Positions 6,740 through 19,062 of a stretch of DNA of 64,000 bases are shown here, in pieces. A program made the translations under genes and the position numbers. The notes beneath the pieces were generated by a model that made no database searches, had not been told where the DNA came from, and saw only the letters and a list, made by a program, of their open reading frames with translations. The stretch's first letter is position 1. Every line of letters starts with the position of its first letter. Origin of the DNA: JALZMG01 sp963739975 (GTDB lineage Bacteria > Actinomycetota > Acidimicrobiia > Acidimicrobiales > Ilumatobacteraceae); NCBI GenBank assembly GCA_963739975.1, contig CAVUCK010000018.1:248001-312000 (forward strand). The letters run 5' to 3'.

Positions 6740-9715
6740 GGTGGAGAGCGGCCGTTGGCGCGGTGGCGGCGATCGGCGCGATGCTCGTTCTGGCCGTCGC
6801 CGTGCCGGTGCTCCTGGTGCTGTTCGTCGGCAACCCGTGGCCCGGTCGAGCCCGCGTCGAGCTGGGCGACGAGGTGGCGATCGTCGTCGGGCTCTTGGCC
6901 GTCGCCGGCTGGGTGCTCTGGGCCCGGTTCGTGGTGGCGGTCGTGATGGAGGTGCGGCTGCAAGTCGCCGAGCTGCGCCGCGCCGTCGACTTCGACCCGC
7001 GGGTCGAGCCCGTCGCGCCACCGGTGTCTCGGGCCGGCGTCGGCCTGCTGGCGCAGCGGCTGGTGGCCGCCGCCCTCGTGCTGCTGCCGATCGCCGGCCG
7101 CGCACCGGCCTCCATCGCCGATGCGCTGCCGGCGCCGGCCGCCGAACGCAGCGTCGATGCACTGCCGCTGGCGCCGATGCCGGCATCGTCGGCGGCGGTC
7201 GCCGCCGCCGGCAGCACCGTGACCGTGCGCGAGGGCGACACGCTGATCGGGCTGGCCCGCAGCCACCTCGGCGGTCCTGAGCGGTGGCGGGAGATCTTCG
7301 AGCTCAACCGTGATCGCCCGCAGGCCGACGGGCATCGGCTCGGTTCGCCGAGCGGTCTCCGGGCTGGATGGAACCTCGAGCTGCCGCCTGGGCCCGAGGC
7401 GAGCGCCCCGCCGGTGGCCGTCGCCCCGGTGCCGTACCTCGCGCCGGCGACGCTGGTCGTGCAGCCTGGCGACAACCTGTGGGCCCTGACGGAATCACGG
7501 CTGGCCGGTGCGGGCTTGCCCGTCGACGACTCGGCGGTCGCCGCTCACCTGCGACTCGTCATCGACCTCAACGCCGCCGTGGTGGCCGACCCTGATCTCA
7601 TCTATGTGGGCCAGACGCTGGACTTCCCCGCCGTCGGCGAGCCGTCGCCGGTCGCACCGCCCACGACCGCGCCGCCCGCTGCCGCGGTGCCGGGCCCAGC
7701 CGATCGACCACCGGAGATGTCCGTGCCGGCCACGAACGGCTCGACCGCGGCGGCACCGGCGACCGTCGCCGCCAGCCCGACCACGTCGACGACCCGTCGA
7801 GACGACGACGTCGACGACGTCGACGTCGACCTCGACGACGTCGACGATCCCGGTTGCCCCGGAGGCGGGCGACGGCGACCAGCCGGTCGAGGTCGACGAA
7901 CCGTCGTCGCCGATCGGGATCGGGGAAGCGGCCCTGCTGTCGGCCGGTGTGCTGGCGCTCGTCGCCGCCCGCCGCCGCCAGCGACTGCGGGCTGCTCGAC
8001 CTCGGGCGCGCGTCCCGGAACCGCCGCCGGGCACGGTGGCGACGGAACGCCGGCTGCGCTCCGTCGACGCCGGCGAGCGGCTGCTGCGCGTGGACGTCGC
8101 CGTGCGGGCGGCCGCGGCGACGCTGGTGGACGGGCCGGCGCGCGTCGCAATCGTCTGCGCCGACAGCGACGGCGCGGTCGAGCTAATGCTCACGGCCGAT
8201 GCCGCCCTGCCGCCGCCGTGGCGAGGCGCCGGCGGACGGTGGTCGCTGCCCGGGTCCACCCCGCTCGAGTCGCTGGCCAGCGCGGCCCGCTCCGTCGGTG
8301 CGCCCTGTGTCGCGCTGGCCCAGCTCGGCGTCGACGCCGACGGGCGCGACGTCCTGGCCGACCTCGAGGGCCTCGGGCTGTTGAGCGTCGTGGGTGACGA
8401 CCCGGCGCTGGCCGACTCCGTGGTGCGCGGGATCGCCGCCAGCCTGGCGGCGTCGGTCTTCGCCGAGTTGGCCAACCTGGTCGGCGTCGGTCTCGACGGG
8501 GCGGTGTTCCTCGATCACCGTCACGCCCATCACGCCGCCAGCATCGACGAGGCGCTCGAGCTGGCGACCACGCTGATCGGAACGACGGGGGCGGCCCACC
8601 AGAGCACCTTCACCCTGCGGGCGCGGCACACGAGTGGAGAGGCGTGGGAACCGGCGATCGTGCTGTCATCGACGGCCGTCGCCGACGAGATCTCTGCGGA
8701 GGTGGTCGAGGTCGCCGCCCGCCGCCGGCGCGGCCTGGCGATGGTCGTCGCCGGTGAGCCGCCGGGTGCGCCGTGGACGCTGCGCGAGCGTCCCGGCGCC
8801 GGTCACTGGGTCCTGGAACCGCTCGGTCTCGCCCTCGCCCCGGTCGGTCTCTCGGTGGACGAGGTGGACGACTTGCACGACGTGCTGGTCCGCGCCGCCG
8901 TGCCGTTGGAGGGGGACCCGCTGGACGAACTGCTGTCGATCGACGACACGGGCCCGTACGAGGAGCCGGCGTGGACCCTGCTCGTGCGCATGCTCGGTCC
9001 GGTCGAGATCGTCGACGCAGCCGGTGCCGCCGTGCGGTTCGAGCGCTCCAAGTCGGCGGAGCTGGTGGTGTGGCTGTCGCTGCACCGCGAGCGGTCGACG
9101 CGGGCGGGCGCTCGCACCGCGCTGTGGGACCTCGACGTGCGCGACGCCACGTTTGCCAACGTCGTCTCCGAGGCCCGCCGGGCGATGGCCCGCCACGTCG
9201 AGCCGCCGCTGGGCGAGGAGTGGCTCGGGCGCACGCTGACGGAGGTGCTGCCGCTGCACCACGAGGTCGTCACGGACGTCGATCTGGTCCGCGCCCGGCT
9301 GGAGCGGGCCCGCCGCCAACCTCCGGACCTGGCCGTCGAGACGCTGCGGCCCGCCGTCGAGCTGATCCGGGACCTCCCGTTCGCCGGAACCGGGTTCCTG
9401 TGGCCGGACGCCGAGGGCATCACGTCCAACCTGGTCCTCCTCGCCACCGGCGCGGCGGCGGAGTTGGCGTGCGGCTACCTGACCGTCGGCAACGTCGACG
9501 GGGTGTTCTGGGCCACCGGTCAGGGGCTCAAAGTGCTCCCCGGCCACGAGGAGCTGATCGCCCTGCGGATGCGCGCCCACGCCACCGCCGGCGACCTGTC
9601 GGGCGTCCGCCAGGAGTGGGAGTGCTACGAGCGGGTCCTCAACGCCGACCCGTGGAGCGACGGTGAACCGGCACCCAAGCTGGTCAAGCTCCGCCGCCAG
9701 CTGCTGTCGACGTAA
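6736..9715 (+). CDS. LysM / BTAD-domain membrane protein, frame-disrupted at about 7800
   Basis: About 990 residues if read through one frameshift. In the first frame there are two N-terminal membrane segments (to about residue 75), a third hydrophobic stretch at about 100-115, then two LysM modules at about 160-215 (VTVREGDTLIGLA) and 238-293 (LVVQPGDNLWALT). A Pro/Ala/Thr linker ends in a run of ACG/TCG codons. There the frame shifts by one base; the second frame continues with a membrane segment (AALLSAGVLALVAA) and ends with an OmpR-like winged helix (LLVRMLGPVEIVDAAG) plus a BTAD tetratricopeptide-like region. LysM-BTAD proteins are known at the end of actinobacterial Tad loci. They are probably envelope sensors or scaffolds rather than classic DNA-binding activators (inference). 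Confidence 0.75.
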
Positions 9716-9718
9716 GCA

Positions 9719-9775
9719 CCGCTTCTGGCCGTAGCAACCGACTCACAACGGTCGTTGGCGACGGCCAGAACCGGG
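9719..9775 (+). repeat. Type B stop-anchored hairpin repeat, copy 1
   Basis: A 57-base element with outer arms CTTCTGGCCGT and ACGGCCAGAA around a core containing CCGACTCACAAC. It starts 4 bases after the stop of the LysM-BTAD gene and lies between two convergent genes. It can act as a bidirectional RNA hairpin; no T-run is present. Confidence 0.8.
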
Positions 9776-9776
9776 A

Positions 9777-11105
9777 TCACACGGCCTTGATGGCCTCCCG
9801 GGCGGCGACGGCCACCGGGTCCCAGACCGACGAGAACGGCGGGGCGTAGGCCAGGTCGAGCTCGGCGACGTCGGCGACGGTCATCCCGGCCGTGATCGCC
9901 GTCGCGATGGTGTCGATGCGCTTGGCCGAGCCAGGCCCGCCGACGATCTGGGCGCCGAGCAGGCGGCCCGAGCCGCGCTCCACGGTCAGCCGGACGGTCA
10001 TCGAGGTGGCGTCGGGCAGGTAGCCGGCGCGTGTCGTGGCCTCGATCGTGACGGCCACGGCGTCCAGCTCGGCGTCGACGGCCTGGCGCTCGGACAACCC
10101 GGTCAGGGACAGCTCAAGGGCGCAGAGCTTCGTGATGGCCGTACCGAGCACGCCCGGTGAGCGGGCGTCGCCGCCGGCCATGTTGACGCCGGCGACCCGT
10201 CCGTGGCGGTTGGCGTACGTGCCGAGCGGGATGTGGACGGGCGCGCCGGTGACGAGGTGCCGGGACTCGGCGCAGTCGCCCGCCGACCACACCCCATCGG
10301 TGGAGGTGGCCTGGTGGTCGTCGACGTGCACGGCGTCGCTGGCCCCGAGCTCGATTCCGGCGGAGCGGGCCAGCTCCGAGCGTGGGCGGGTGCCGATCCC
10401 CAGCACGACAAGGTCGGCGTCAAGGTCGCCGTCCGACGTGATCACCCGACCCGGCTCGAAGGCCTCGACGACGACGCCGCAACGGACGTCGATGCCGTGG
10501 CCGCGCATCGCCTCGGCGGCCCGGAGCCCGAAATCGGCGTCGAACAGCCCGAGCGGCTGCGCCGATCGCTCGAGCACCGTCGCCGTGCAGCCCCGGTTGA
10601 CGTACGCCTCGGCCATCTCCAGGCCGATGTAGCCGCCGCCGACGACGACGATCCGGCGGCACGCTTGCTCGGCCAATCGGAACAGGCGGTCGGCGTCCTC
10701 GAGCGTCTGTACGCCGTGGACCATCGGCAGCCCGATGCCGGGCAGGTCCGGGCGGATCGGCGCGCCGCCCGTGGCGATCAGCAGCCGGTCGTAGGCCAAC
10801 CGGCCCATCGCCCCGGCGTGGCGGTCCTCGAACTCGACCTCGCCCGCCGCCGTGTCGATCGCCGTCACCTCGTGGTTCATCCGGACGTCGATGCCGCGAG
10901 CGCGGTGCACGTCGGGGGTGCGCGCCACCAGCGCTTCGACCCCGCCCGAAACGATGCCGCCGACGACGAACGGGATCCCGCAGGCCGAGTAGCTCGTGAA
11001 CCGCCCAGCCTCGAACACGACGACCTCGTCGTCGGGCGCCAGCCCGCGGATCCGACCCGCCGCCGTCATCCCGGCCGCGTCCCCGCCCACGACGACGTGC
11101 CGCAC
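9777..11105 (-). CDS. FAD/NAD(P)-dependent disulfide oxidoreductase (CoA-disulfide reductase / NADH oxidase type)
   Basis: 442 residues. The N-terminal FAD site is HVVVGGDAAGMTAA. SYSACGIPF at residues 38-46 contains the single redox Cys (C42) of the CoA-disulfide reductase/NADH oxidase/persulfide reductase group. A second Rossmann site (IVVVGGGYIGLEMAEAYV) binds NAD(P)H, and GVWSAGDCAE is the second FAD-contact motif. The C-terminal dimerisation domain (VGGPGSAKRIDTIATAI, DLAYAPPFSSVWDP) is complete. It probably reduces a low-molecular-weight disulfide or O2; the substrate cannot be read from the sequence. It follows disA on the same strand with a 14-base gap. Confidence 0.85.
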   Translation of the reverse strand: MRHVVVGGDAAGMTAAGRIRGLAPDDEVVVFEAGRFTSYSACGIPFVVGGIVSGGVEALVARTPDVHRARGIDVRMNHEVTAIDTAAGEVEFEDRHAGAMGRLAYDRLLIATGGAPIRPDLPGIGLPMVHGVQTLEDADRLFRLAEQACRRIVVVGGGYIGLEMAEAYVNRGCTATVLERSAQPLGLFDADFGLRAAEAMRGHGIDVRCGVVVEAFEPGRVITSDGDLDADLVVLGIGTRPRSELARSAGIELGASDAVHVDDHQATSTDGVWSAGDCAESRHLVTGAPVHIPLGTYANRHGRVAGVNMAGGDARSPGVLGTAITKLCALELSLTGLSERQAVDAELDAVAVTIEATTRAGYLPDATSMTVRLTVERGSGRLLGAQIVGGPGSAKRIDTIATAITAGMTVADVAELDLAYAPPFSSVWDPVAVAAREAIKAV

Positions 11106-11119
11106 CGTGACCTGACCCG

Positions 11120-12196
11120 TCAGCTGTACTGGTCGAGGATCGTCGACTCGGTCACGCGCTCGAGGGTGTCCTTGATGGCCGCGGCCATCGCCTCGCCGAC
11201 GCCGTCGACGCGCGCCAGGTCGGCGACCGTCGCTCGTTGCAGCTTGGCCAGCCCCCCGAAGTGATCGGCGACCGCAGCTGCCTGCTCGGCGGGCAGCTGG
11301 TGCACGCGGTGCAGCAAACGAAGTCCCTTCGGCGCCACCTCCTGGTCGAGGTCCCGGTGGTCGCCGTCGCGGTGCAGTGTCGCCGCGGCGGTGCGGTGAT
11401 CGAGCACCTCGTCGTCGTCGAGCCGTGACATCTCGGCCTGCGTCTCGCGCACGGTGCGCCCGGCGGGCAGGTAGTCGGCGACCACGAGGTCCAGCTCGTC
11501 GTCGACGTCACCGTAGATCTCGTCGAGCTGCAGGCGCAGGAGGCGAGCGTCGACGCCGAGCTCGATGATCATCATCTCGATCTCGTCGGCGATGCGGTGG
11601 ACCATCTCACCGCGCTGCACGACGGCGACCACGTCGCGCAGGCTGACGATGTCCTCCAGCTCGACCCCGGTCAGGTTGGCGATGGAGTCGTCCAGGCGGA
11701 CCTTGTACCGCTCGAGGGTCTGCAACGCCTGGTTGGCTCGGTCGAGCAGCCGACCGATGTCCTGCAGCTGGTGCTTCGACCCGCCGGCGTAGACGTTGAT
11801 GACGCCCATCTCCTCGCTGGCCGACACGACCGGCACCTTGAGCGACTTGGCGACCCGCTCGGCCGTGCGGTGACGGGTACCGGTCTCGCTGGTCGGCACG
11901 GTCGGGTCTGGCACGAGGTGGACGTTGGCCCTGGCGATGCGCCCGCCGTCGGTGGAGATGATGATCGCGCCGTCCATCTTGGCCAGCTCGGACAGGCGCT
12001 GCGGGCTGTACGGAGCATCGACCAGGAAGCCGCCGGAGCAGATGGCCAGCACGTCGGGTCCGTCGTCGAGCACGAGCAGCGCCCCGGCCTTGGCCCGCAC
12101 CACCCGGTCGATGCCGTCGCGCAGCGGTGTGCCGGGTGCCGAGGAGGCGAGTGCCTCGCGCAGCTCGTCGTTGGCCGCTCGATATCGGCTGACCAT
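11120..12196 (-). CDS. disA: DNA integrity scanning diadenylate cyclase DisA
   Basis: 358 residues, the usual length. It makes c-di-AMP from two ATP and stops doing so when bound to branched DNA. The N-terminal DAC domain has the catalytic M-D-G-A at about residues 74-77 and the G-T-R-H-R-T motif at about residues 104-109. A central coiled region follows (LDRANQALQTLERYKVRLDD). The C-terminal helix-hairpin-helix (LARVDGVGEAMAAAI) binds DNA. It lies downstream of radA on the same strand with only the DinB-type gene between, matching the common radA-disA linkage. Confidence 0.96.
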   Translation of the reverse strand: MVSRYRAANDELREALASSAPGTPLRDGIDRVVRAKAGALLVLDDGPDVLAICSGGFLVDAPYSPQRLSELAKMDGAIIISTDGGRIARANVHLVPDPTVPTSETGTRHRTAERVAKSLKVPVVSASEEMGVINVYAGGSKHQLQDIGRLLDRANQALQTLERYKVRLDDSIANLTGVELEDIVSLRDVVAVVQRGEMVHRIADEIEMMIIELGVDARLLRLQLDEIYGDVDDELDLVVADYLPAGRTVRETQAEMSRLDDDEVLDHRTAAATLHRDGDHRDLDQEVAPKGLRLLHRVHQLPAEQAAAVADHFGGLAKLQRATVADLARVDGVGEAMAAAIKDTLERVTESTILDQYS

Positions 12197-12257
12197 CCCG
12201 AGAGCGTAGGCGCTCGACGTTCACCGACCAGATCTGCCTGCCTTCGTTCCCCGCAAT

Positions 12258-12327
12258 CTGGGCGCGGAGATTCTCGAAATCGCGAAGCTCCGCGCCCAGA
12301 AGGCTCGGTGGGAACGTGCGCGCCCAG
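12258..12327 (-). repeat. Type A 70-bp hairpin repeat, copy 1
   Basis: A 42-base near-perfect hairpin (CTGGGCGCGGAG and its complement around TTCTCGAAATCG) followed by a 28-base half copy ending GCGCGCCCAG. It starts 15 bases after the stop of the DinB-type gene and lies upstream of disA. Four more copies of exactly 70 bp occur at 40886, 43875, 44838 and 53396. Confidence 0.85.
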
Positions 12328-12341
12328 ATGGGGGTCGCAGG

Positions 12342-13121
12342 TCAGATGATGTTGATGGCGTCGAGGGTCGGGGCCGCCCGCTCGTCGTCCAGCTCGACGC
12401 CGGCGTCGCGCCAGCCGACGCGCTGCGTGCCCCACGAGACGAAGTCGTGGGTCGTCGACCGGGCCGTGGGCAGACCGGGATCGGTGCCGGGCTCGACGGA
12501 CCACGCGTCCACGCCGGGCCGCACCTGCCACGACCCGCCGCCCGGGCCGTCGAGAACGATGTTGACCCCGGTGTCGCAGCCGGCCAGCTCCCCGGCGCAC
12601 ATCTGCGGCAGCCCAGCCCACATCCACTCCAGCGTGGCGGCGAGCGACTCAGCGTCGCGGGGGAGCGCGGCCGCCCGCTCGACGGCGGCGCCGATGTCGT
12701 TGCGCAGGTGGCAGTAGTGGTCGAACACCACCGCGTTGGCCAGCAGGTGCAGCGGTTGCCGACCGAGGTTGCCGAGCGGCACGACCGTCTCGGCGACGCC
12801 CGGCGCCTGCAGGCCCCGGAGGGCCTCCGCGCCCGCCGCGGCCCACGTCTCGTATTCGGCGATCACCTCGTCCGGCGTCAGGTCGCGACGCGCCTGCACC
12901 GGCGCCTCGGCGTTGACCTCGGCGTCGTCGGACCCGGCCTGCTCGATCGTGCCCGGATCGGCGATCGAGTGGAAGACGCACGCCATGTGGACGACCACAT
13001 CCTGCACGCGCCACCCCGCGCAGCCCGACGGTGCCGCCCATTCCTCCGGCGACAGCGTCCGGATCAGCTGGCGCACGTGCGAGCACTCGTTCTCCATCGG
13101 CACGATCGCCAGCTCACTCAT
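12342..13121 (-). CDS. DinB/maleylpyruvate isomerase-family protein (mycothiol-dependent type)
   Basis: 259 residues from ATG 13121; longer in-frame extension upstream reads like antisense radA. ENECSHVRQLIRTLSPEEWAAPSGCAGWRVQDVVVHMACVFHSIAD is the N-terminal four-helix bundle of the maleylpyruvate isomerase/DinB superfamily with the H-x3-D/E and HxxH-type metal ligands. A central FDHYCHLRND motif supplies another His. The C-terminal domain (residues ~190-259) resembles the small SCP2-like domain often attached. Family members use mycothiol as cofactor; the substrate is unknown. Confidence 0.7.
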   Translation of the reverse strand: MSELAIVPMENECSHVRQLIRTLSPEEWAAPSGCAGWRVQDVVVHMACVFHSIADPGTIEQAGSDDAEVNAEAPVQARRDLTPDEVIAEYETWAAAGAEALRGLQAPGVAETVVPLGNLGRQPLHLLANAVVFDHYCHLRNDIGAAVERAAALPRDAESLAATLEWMWAGLPQMCAGELAGCDTGVNIVLDGPGGGSWQVRPGVDAWSVEPGTDPGLPTARSTTHDFVSWGTQRVGWRDAGVELDDERAAPTLDAINII

Positions 13122-13149
13122 GAAGGCGTCAAGGTACCTCCCTCCTCGG

Positions 13150-14502
13150 TCACGGGTTCCCAGCGGAGCGCAATGCCTCGGCGACGGTGCGCACCCGTCG
13201 CAGCCGCATCCCGTCCACGTCGGGCGTCGCCGACGGGACGATGGCCCGCTCGAAGCCCATCCGGACCGCCTCGGCCAGGCGGCGCTTGGCGTGGGCGACC
13301 TGACGCACCTCCCCACCCAGTCCGACCTCGCCCACGACCACGACGTGCTCGGGCACGGGGACGTCCGTGACCGAGCTGGCCACGGCCAGCGCGAGGGCGA
13401 GGTCCGTACCCGGCTCGACGACGCGCAGCCCACCGGCCAACGACGTGTAGACGTCGTGATCGCCGGTGCGGACGCCGGCGTGGCGTTGCAGCACGGCGAG
13501 CAGCAGCGCCAGCCGGCCGGCGTCGAGCCCCTGGGCGTTGCGCCGCCCCGGCGTACCCGGCGGGATGGGCACCGCCAGCGCCTGCACCTCGACGAGCAGC
13601 GGCCGGCGGCCGTCCATCGCCGGCACGACCACCGACCCTGGAGACGTGGTGCGGCGGTCGGTCAGGAACAACGCCGATGGGTCGGGGACACCGGCCAACC
13701 CGTGTCCGGTCATCTCGAACAAGCCCAGCTCGTCGGTCGAGCCGAAGCGGTGCTTGACGGCCCGCAGGATCCGCAAGGCGTGGTGGCGCTCGCCCTCGAA
13801 CGACAGGACGGTGTCGACGACGTGTTCGAGCACCCGCGGGCCGGCGAGGGCGCCGTCCTTGGTCACGTGACCGACGAGCACGATGGCGACGTCACGTCGC
13901 TTGGCCTCGACGACGAGCTGCTGCGCGCACGCCCGCACCTGGGCGACCGAGCCGATGGCCGACGACAGGTTGTGGTCGGCGATGGTCTGGATGCTGTCGA
14001 CCACGACGAGCTCGGGGCCGATGCGCTCGATCGCCTCGACGATCGCCGCCAACGACGTCTCGGCGGCCATCCACAGGTCGGACCGGACTGCGCCGAGCCG
14101 TTCGGCGCGCACCCGGACCTGCTGCGGGCTCTCCTCGGCCGTGATGTACAGCGTCGGACCCGGCCACCACGCCAGGAGCTGCAGCAGGAGCGTGCTCTTG
14201 CCGATGCCCGGCTCGCCGCCGAGCAACGTGACCGAACCGCGCACGACGCCGCCCCCGAGCACGCGGTCCAGCTCGCTGATCCCCGTCGGTTGCGGCTGGG
14301 CGAGCAGCGCATCGATGTCGTGCAGCAGGCTGAGCTCGGCGATCGGAGCCGGGGACCCGGCGGACGGGTTGCCAGCCGCCTGGCGTGCCAGCACCTCCTC
14401 GGCCAGCGTGTTCCACGCCCCGCAGCCCGAGCACTGCCCGGACCACTGCGGGTGCTCCGTCCCGCAGTCGCCGCACAGGTGCACCGTTCGCGTCTTGGTC
14501 AC
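13150..14502 (-). CDS. radA: DNA repair protein RadA
   Basis: 450 residues from GTG 14502. It is a RecA-like helicase that promotes branch migration of recombination intermediates. The N-terminal zinc finger is C-G-D-C ... C-S-G-C at about residues 9-26, Walker A is GGEPGIGKST at about residue 99, the RadA motif reads KHRFGS (usually KNRFGS), and the C-terminal Lon-like domain (GGLRVVEPGTDLALALAVASS, GEVGLGGEVRQV) is complete. An upstream in-frame ATG at 14529 would add nine residues not typical of the family. Confidence 0.96.
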   Translation of the reverse strand: MTKTRTVHLCGDCGTEHPQWSGQCSGCGAWNTLAEEVLARQAAGNPSAGSPAPIAELSLLHDIDALLAQPQPTGISELDRVLGGGVVRGSVTLLGGEPGIGKSTLLLQLLAWWPGPTLYITAEESPQQVRVRAERLGAVRSDLWMAAETSLAAIVEAIERIGPELVVVDSIQTIADHNLSSAIGSVAQVRACAQQLVVEAKRRDVAIVLVGHVTKDGALAGPRVLEHVVDTVLSFEGERHHALRILRAVKHRFGSTDELGLFEMTGHGLAGVPDPSALFLTDRRTTSPGSVVVPAMDGRRPLLVEVQALAVPIPPGTPGRRNAQGLDAGRLALLLAVLQRHAGVRTGDHDVYTSLAGGLRVVEPGTDLALALAVASSVTDVPVPEHVVVVGEVGLGGEVRQVAHAKRRLAEAVRMGFERAIVPSATPDVDGMRLRRVRTVAEALRSAGNP

Positions 14503-14539
14503 GCCGGCAGCATGACCAAGGGGTGTCACGGTGGGCGGA

Positions 14540-15322
14540 CTACCGGTCGAGATGGGCGAGACGCTCGAGGCTGGGCCGGCCGGCGCGCCGCCGGCGACGT
14601 CTGGTCACGAGGACGGCGACGCCGACGACGAGCACGATCCAGGCGATCAGCAGGATGAGCGCCGTCAGGGCGAGGATCGAGGCCCACGCCGGCGCCGGTC
14701 GCTGCTCGGCTCGCGTGGCCAGATCGACGGACGATCCGTCGAGCGGGGCGGACCACGTGACGGTGCCGTCGGCGGCGCGTCCGGTCGTCTCGACCGCTCC
14801 GGGGAGCGTCGCTCGCAGCACGACCGACATCGAGTCGGCCGGCGTCGCGCCGGCGGCCGCCAGGTCGTCGGCGAACGGCGTCCCGCCGACCGCCGCCAGC
14901 AGGTCACTGTCGGCGAAGGCGTCGAACCCGCCGTCGAGCACGAGCCGGCCGCTGAGCGCCGTGCTGGCGGTCTCGCCGTCGCTCGTGCGATCCACCCGCA
15001 CGTCGGCGAAGGGCGGGCCGAGGCTGCGCAGCAGGTTGGTCGCCTCCTCGGCCGAGGACGCGCCGTGGCGCAACGTCACGGTCAGCCCGCCGTCGGGCGT
15101 CGCCGCGGGCCCGTCGACCGTCCAACCGGCAGCGGTCACGTCGTCGAACCGCAGGTCGTCGGCGAGGCCCGGCGCGGCGTCCACCACGGCTGCGTCGGCG
15201 GTGGCCGTGACGGCCAGCTCGCCGGCGCCGTCCGGGTGAACGACGAGGTCGACGGTGACGTCGACGCGACAACTGGCGGCGACGAGCAGCGCAGCGACGA
15301 TCACCGCGATCCGGCCCAGCAC
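14540..15322 (-). CDS. LppM-type (DUF3153) membrane-anchored lipoprotein
   Basis: 260 residues. The signal peptide ends in a lipobox L-V-A-A-S-C (Cys18), a beta-rich extracytoplasmic domain follows (VDVTVDLVVHPDGAGELAVTA, LSGRLVLDGGFDAFADSDLL), and a single membrane helix (ILALTALILLIAWIVLVVG) with an Arg-rich tail ends the protein. This is the LppM layout of actinobacteria. Its molecular function is not established beyond an envelope role. It sits between radA and a luciferase-like gene on the same strand. Confidence 0.75.
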   Translation of the reverse strand: MLGRIAVIVAALLVAASCRVDVTVDLVVHPDGAGELAVTATADAAVVDAAPGLADDLRFDDVTAAGWTVDGPAATPDGGLTVTLRHGASSAEEATNLLRSLGPPFADVRVDRTSDGETASTALSGRLVLDGGFDAFADSDLLAAVGGTPFADDLAAAGATPADSMSVVLRATLPGAVETTGRAADGTVTWSAPLDGSSVDLATRAEQRPAPAWASILALTALILLIAWIVLVVGVAVLVTRRRRRRAGRPSLERLAHLDR

Positions 15323-15353
15323 GGGCCACAGGATGGCGCACCCCGCGCCTGAA

Positions 15354-15405
15354 CGTTTACGTCCGGATCCTGGTCACAGGTGCAACCAAAATCCGGACGT
15401 AAACG
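15354..15405. repeat. Perfect 15-bp inverted repeat, likely 3' hairpin
   Basis: Arms 15354-15368 (CGTTTACGTCCGGAT) and 15391-15405, exact complements with a 22-base loop. It starts 5 bases after the stop of the luciferase-like gene (minus strand). A stem this long just after a stop suggests a transcript end or stabiliser, but no T-run follows. Confidence 0.75.
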
Positions 15406-15409
15406 GGGA

Positions 15410-16315
15410 TCATCCGGCGGAGATCTGCTCGCGGATCACGTCGAGGCGCTCGAGGCGCTGGGCGCCCTTGCCGAGCGTGAAGTCGGGGACGATCACCTCG
15501 TCCACGCCGGCGTCGGCCCAGGCGGCGACGGCCTCCTGCAGCCGGCCGACGGGACCTCCGATCGCCGCCCGTGGTGCGACCCGCTCGATCAGCGCGTCGG
15601 CCTTGGCCTGGTCGTCCTGGAAGAACCACAGGGCCTGGCACGACCGGGCGATGGTCGCCGGGTCGCGATCGATCCGCCCGCACGCCGCGTCCAGCACGGC
15701 CGACCGCTCGGTCACGTCGGCGGCCAACCCCCAGAGGTTCCACTCGTCGGCGTAGCGGGCAACGACGCCGAGCATCCGGTCACCCTTCGCCCCGATGAGG
15801 ATCGGCAGCGGGTCCTGCACCGGCTTCGGCTCGGCCAGCGCCCCCGTGACCCGGTAGTGCGCCCCATCGACCGTCGTCGCCGGCGTGCGCAGCAGCCCGG
15901 TCAGCACGTCGAGCGCCTCGACGAACCGGTCGATCCGCACCCCCGGCGTTCCGAGGTCGATGCCGTACTGCTCGTGCTCGTTCTCCTGCCAGCCGGCACC
16001 GACGCCGAGGAGCAACCGCCCATTGGAGAGGTGATCGACGGCCGCCGCCCACTTGGCCAGCACCGCTGGGTGGCGGTACGTGATGCCGAACACCAGCGAG
16101 CCGATGCGCACCCGCTCGGTCGCCTGGGCCAGGGCGGCCATCACGGCCGTCGCCTCCAACACCGGAGTCGGCGAGTCGGTGGCCGTCGTCTCTCCGTCGC
16201 CCATGAAGTGGTCGGCGAAGTAGACGCCGCCCCACCCGGTGGCGTCGGCGTGCTGGGCAACCTCGAGGGTCTCGGACCACGGTTGCGACGGCGACGGCCA
16301 GACGGAGAAGCGCAT
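15410..16315 (-). CDS. LLM-class (F420-type) oxidoreductase
   Basis: 301 residues with the luciferase-like TIM-barrel pattern: MRFSVWPSPSQPWSETLEVAQHADATGWGGVYFADHFMG at the N-terminus, ATERVRIGSLVFGITYRHPAVLAKWAAAVDHLSNGRLLLGVGAGW in the middle, and GVVARYADEWNLWG near the end. These enzymes use F420 or FMN; in actinobacteria with this motif pattern F420 is usual. The substrate is unknown. Type B and 15-bp hairpin repeats flank the gene on both sides. Confidence 0.85.
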   Translation of the reverse strand: MRFSVWPSPSQPWSETLEVAQHADATGWGGVYFADHFMGDGETTATDSPTPVLEATAVMAALAQATERVRIGSLVFGITYRHPAVLAKWAAAVDHLSNGRLLLGVGAGWQENEHEQYGIDLGTPGVRIDRFVEALDVLTGLLRTPATTVDGAHYRVTGALAEPKPVQDPLPILIGAKGDRMLGVVARYADEWNLWGLAADVTERSAVLDAACGRIDRDPATIARSCQALWFFQDDQAKADALIERVAPRAAIGGPVGRLQEAVAAWADAGVDEVIVPDFTLGKGAQRLERLDVIREQISAG

Positions 16316-16328
16316 CGCCGGAAACGTA

Positions 16329-16384
16329 ACGAACTGGCCGTCGCGATCGACTGCTGTGAGCCGACGGCGACGGCCAGAACGGGG
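16329..16384 (-). repeat. Type B stop-anchored hairpin repeat, copy 2
   Basis: On the minus strand it begins directly after the clpC stop (TGA then CCCCGTTCTGGCCGTCGC) and ends with GACGGCCAG. Its core GGCTCACAGCAGTCG matches copies at 9719 and 22755, and the orientation relative to the upstream gene is the same in all three. Confidence 0.8.
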
Positions 16385-18967
<2,583 letters not shown>

Positions 18968-19062
18968 GGCGCCCTTTCCAGCGGGGGACGACGATGCGTC
19001 AGTGTACCGGTCCGTCTCGGTGCGGTCTTGGAGGCCCGCCGGCGGACCCCCGGTGTTCTGGC

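Noticed and set aside
12258..12327. Riboswitch in front of disA (c-di-AMP sensing)
   Set aside because: The hairpin there is a copy of the dispersed 70-bp element found next to unrelated genes, and none of the ydaO/yuaA riboswitch core sequences was seen.
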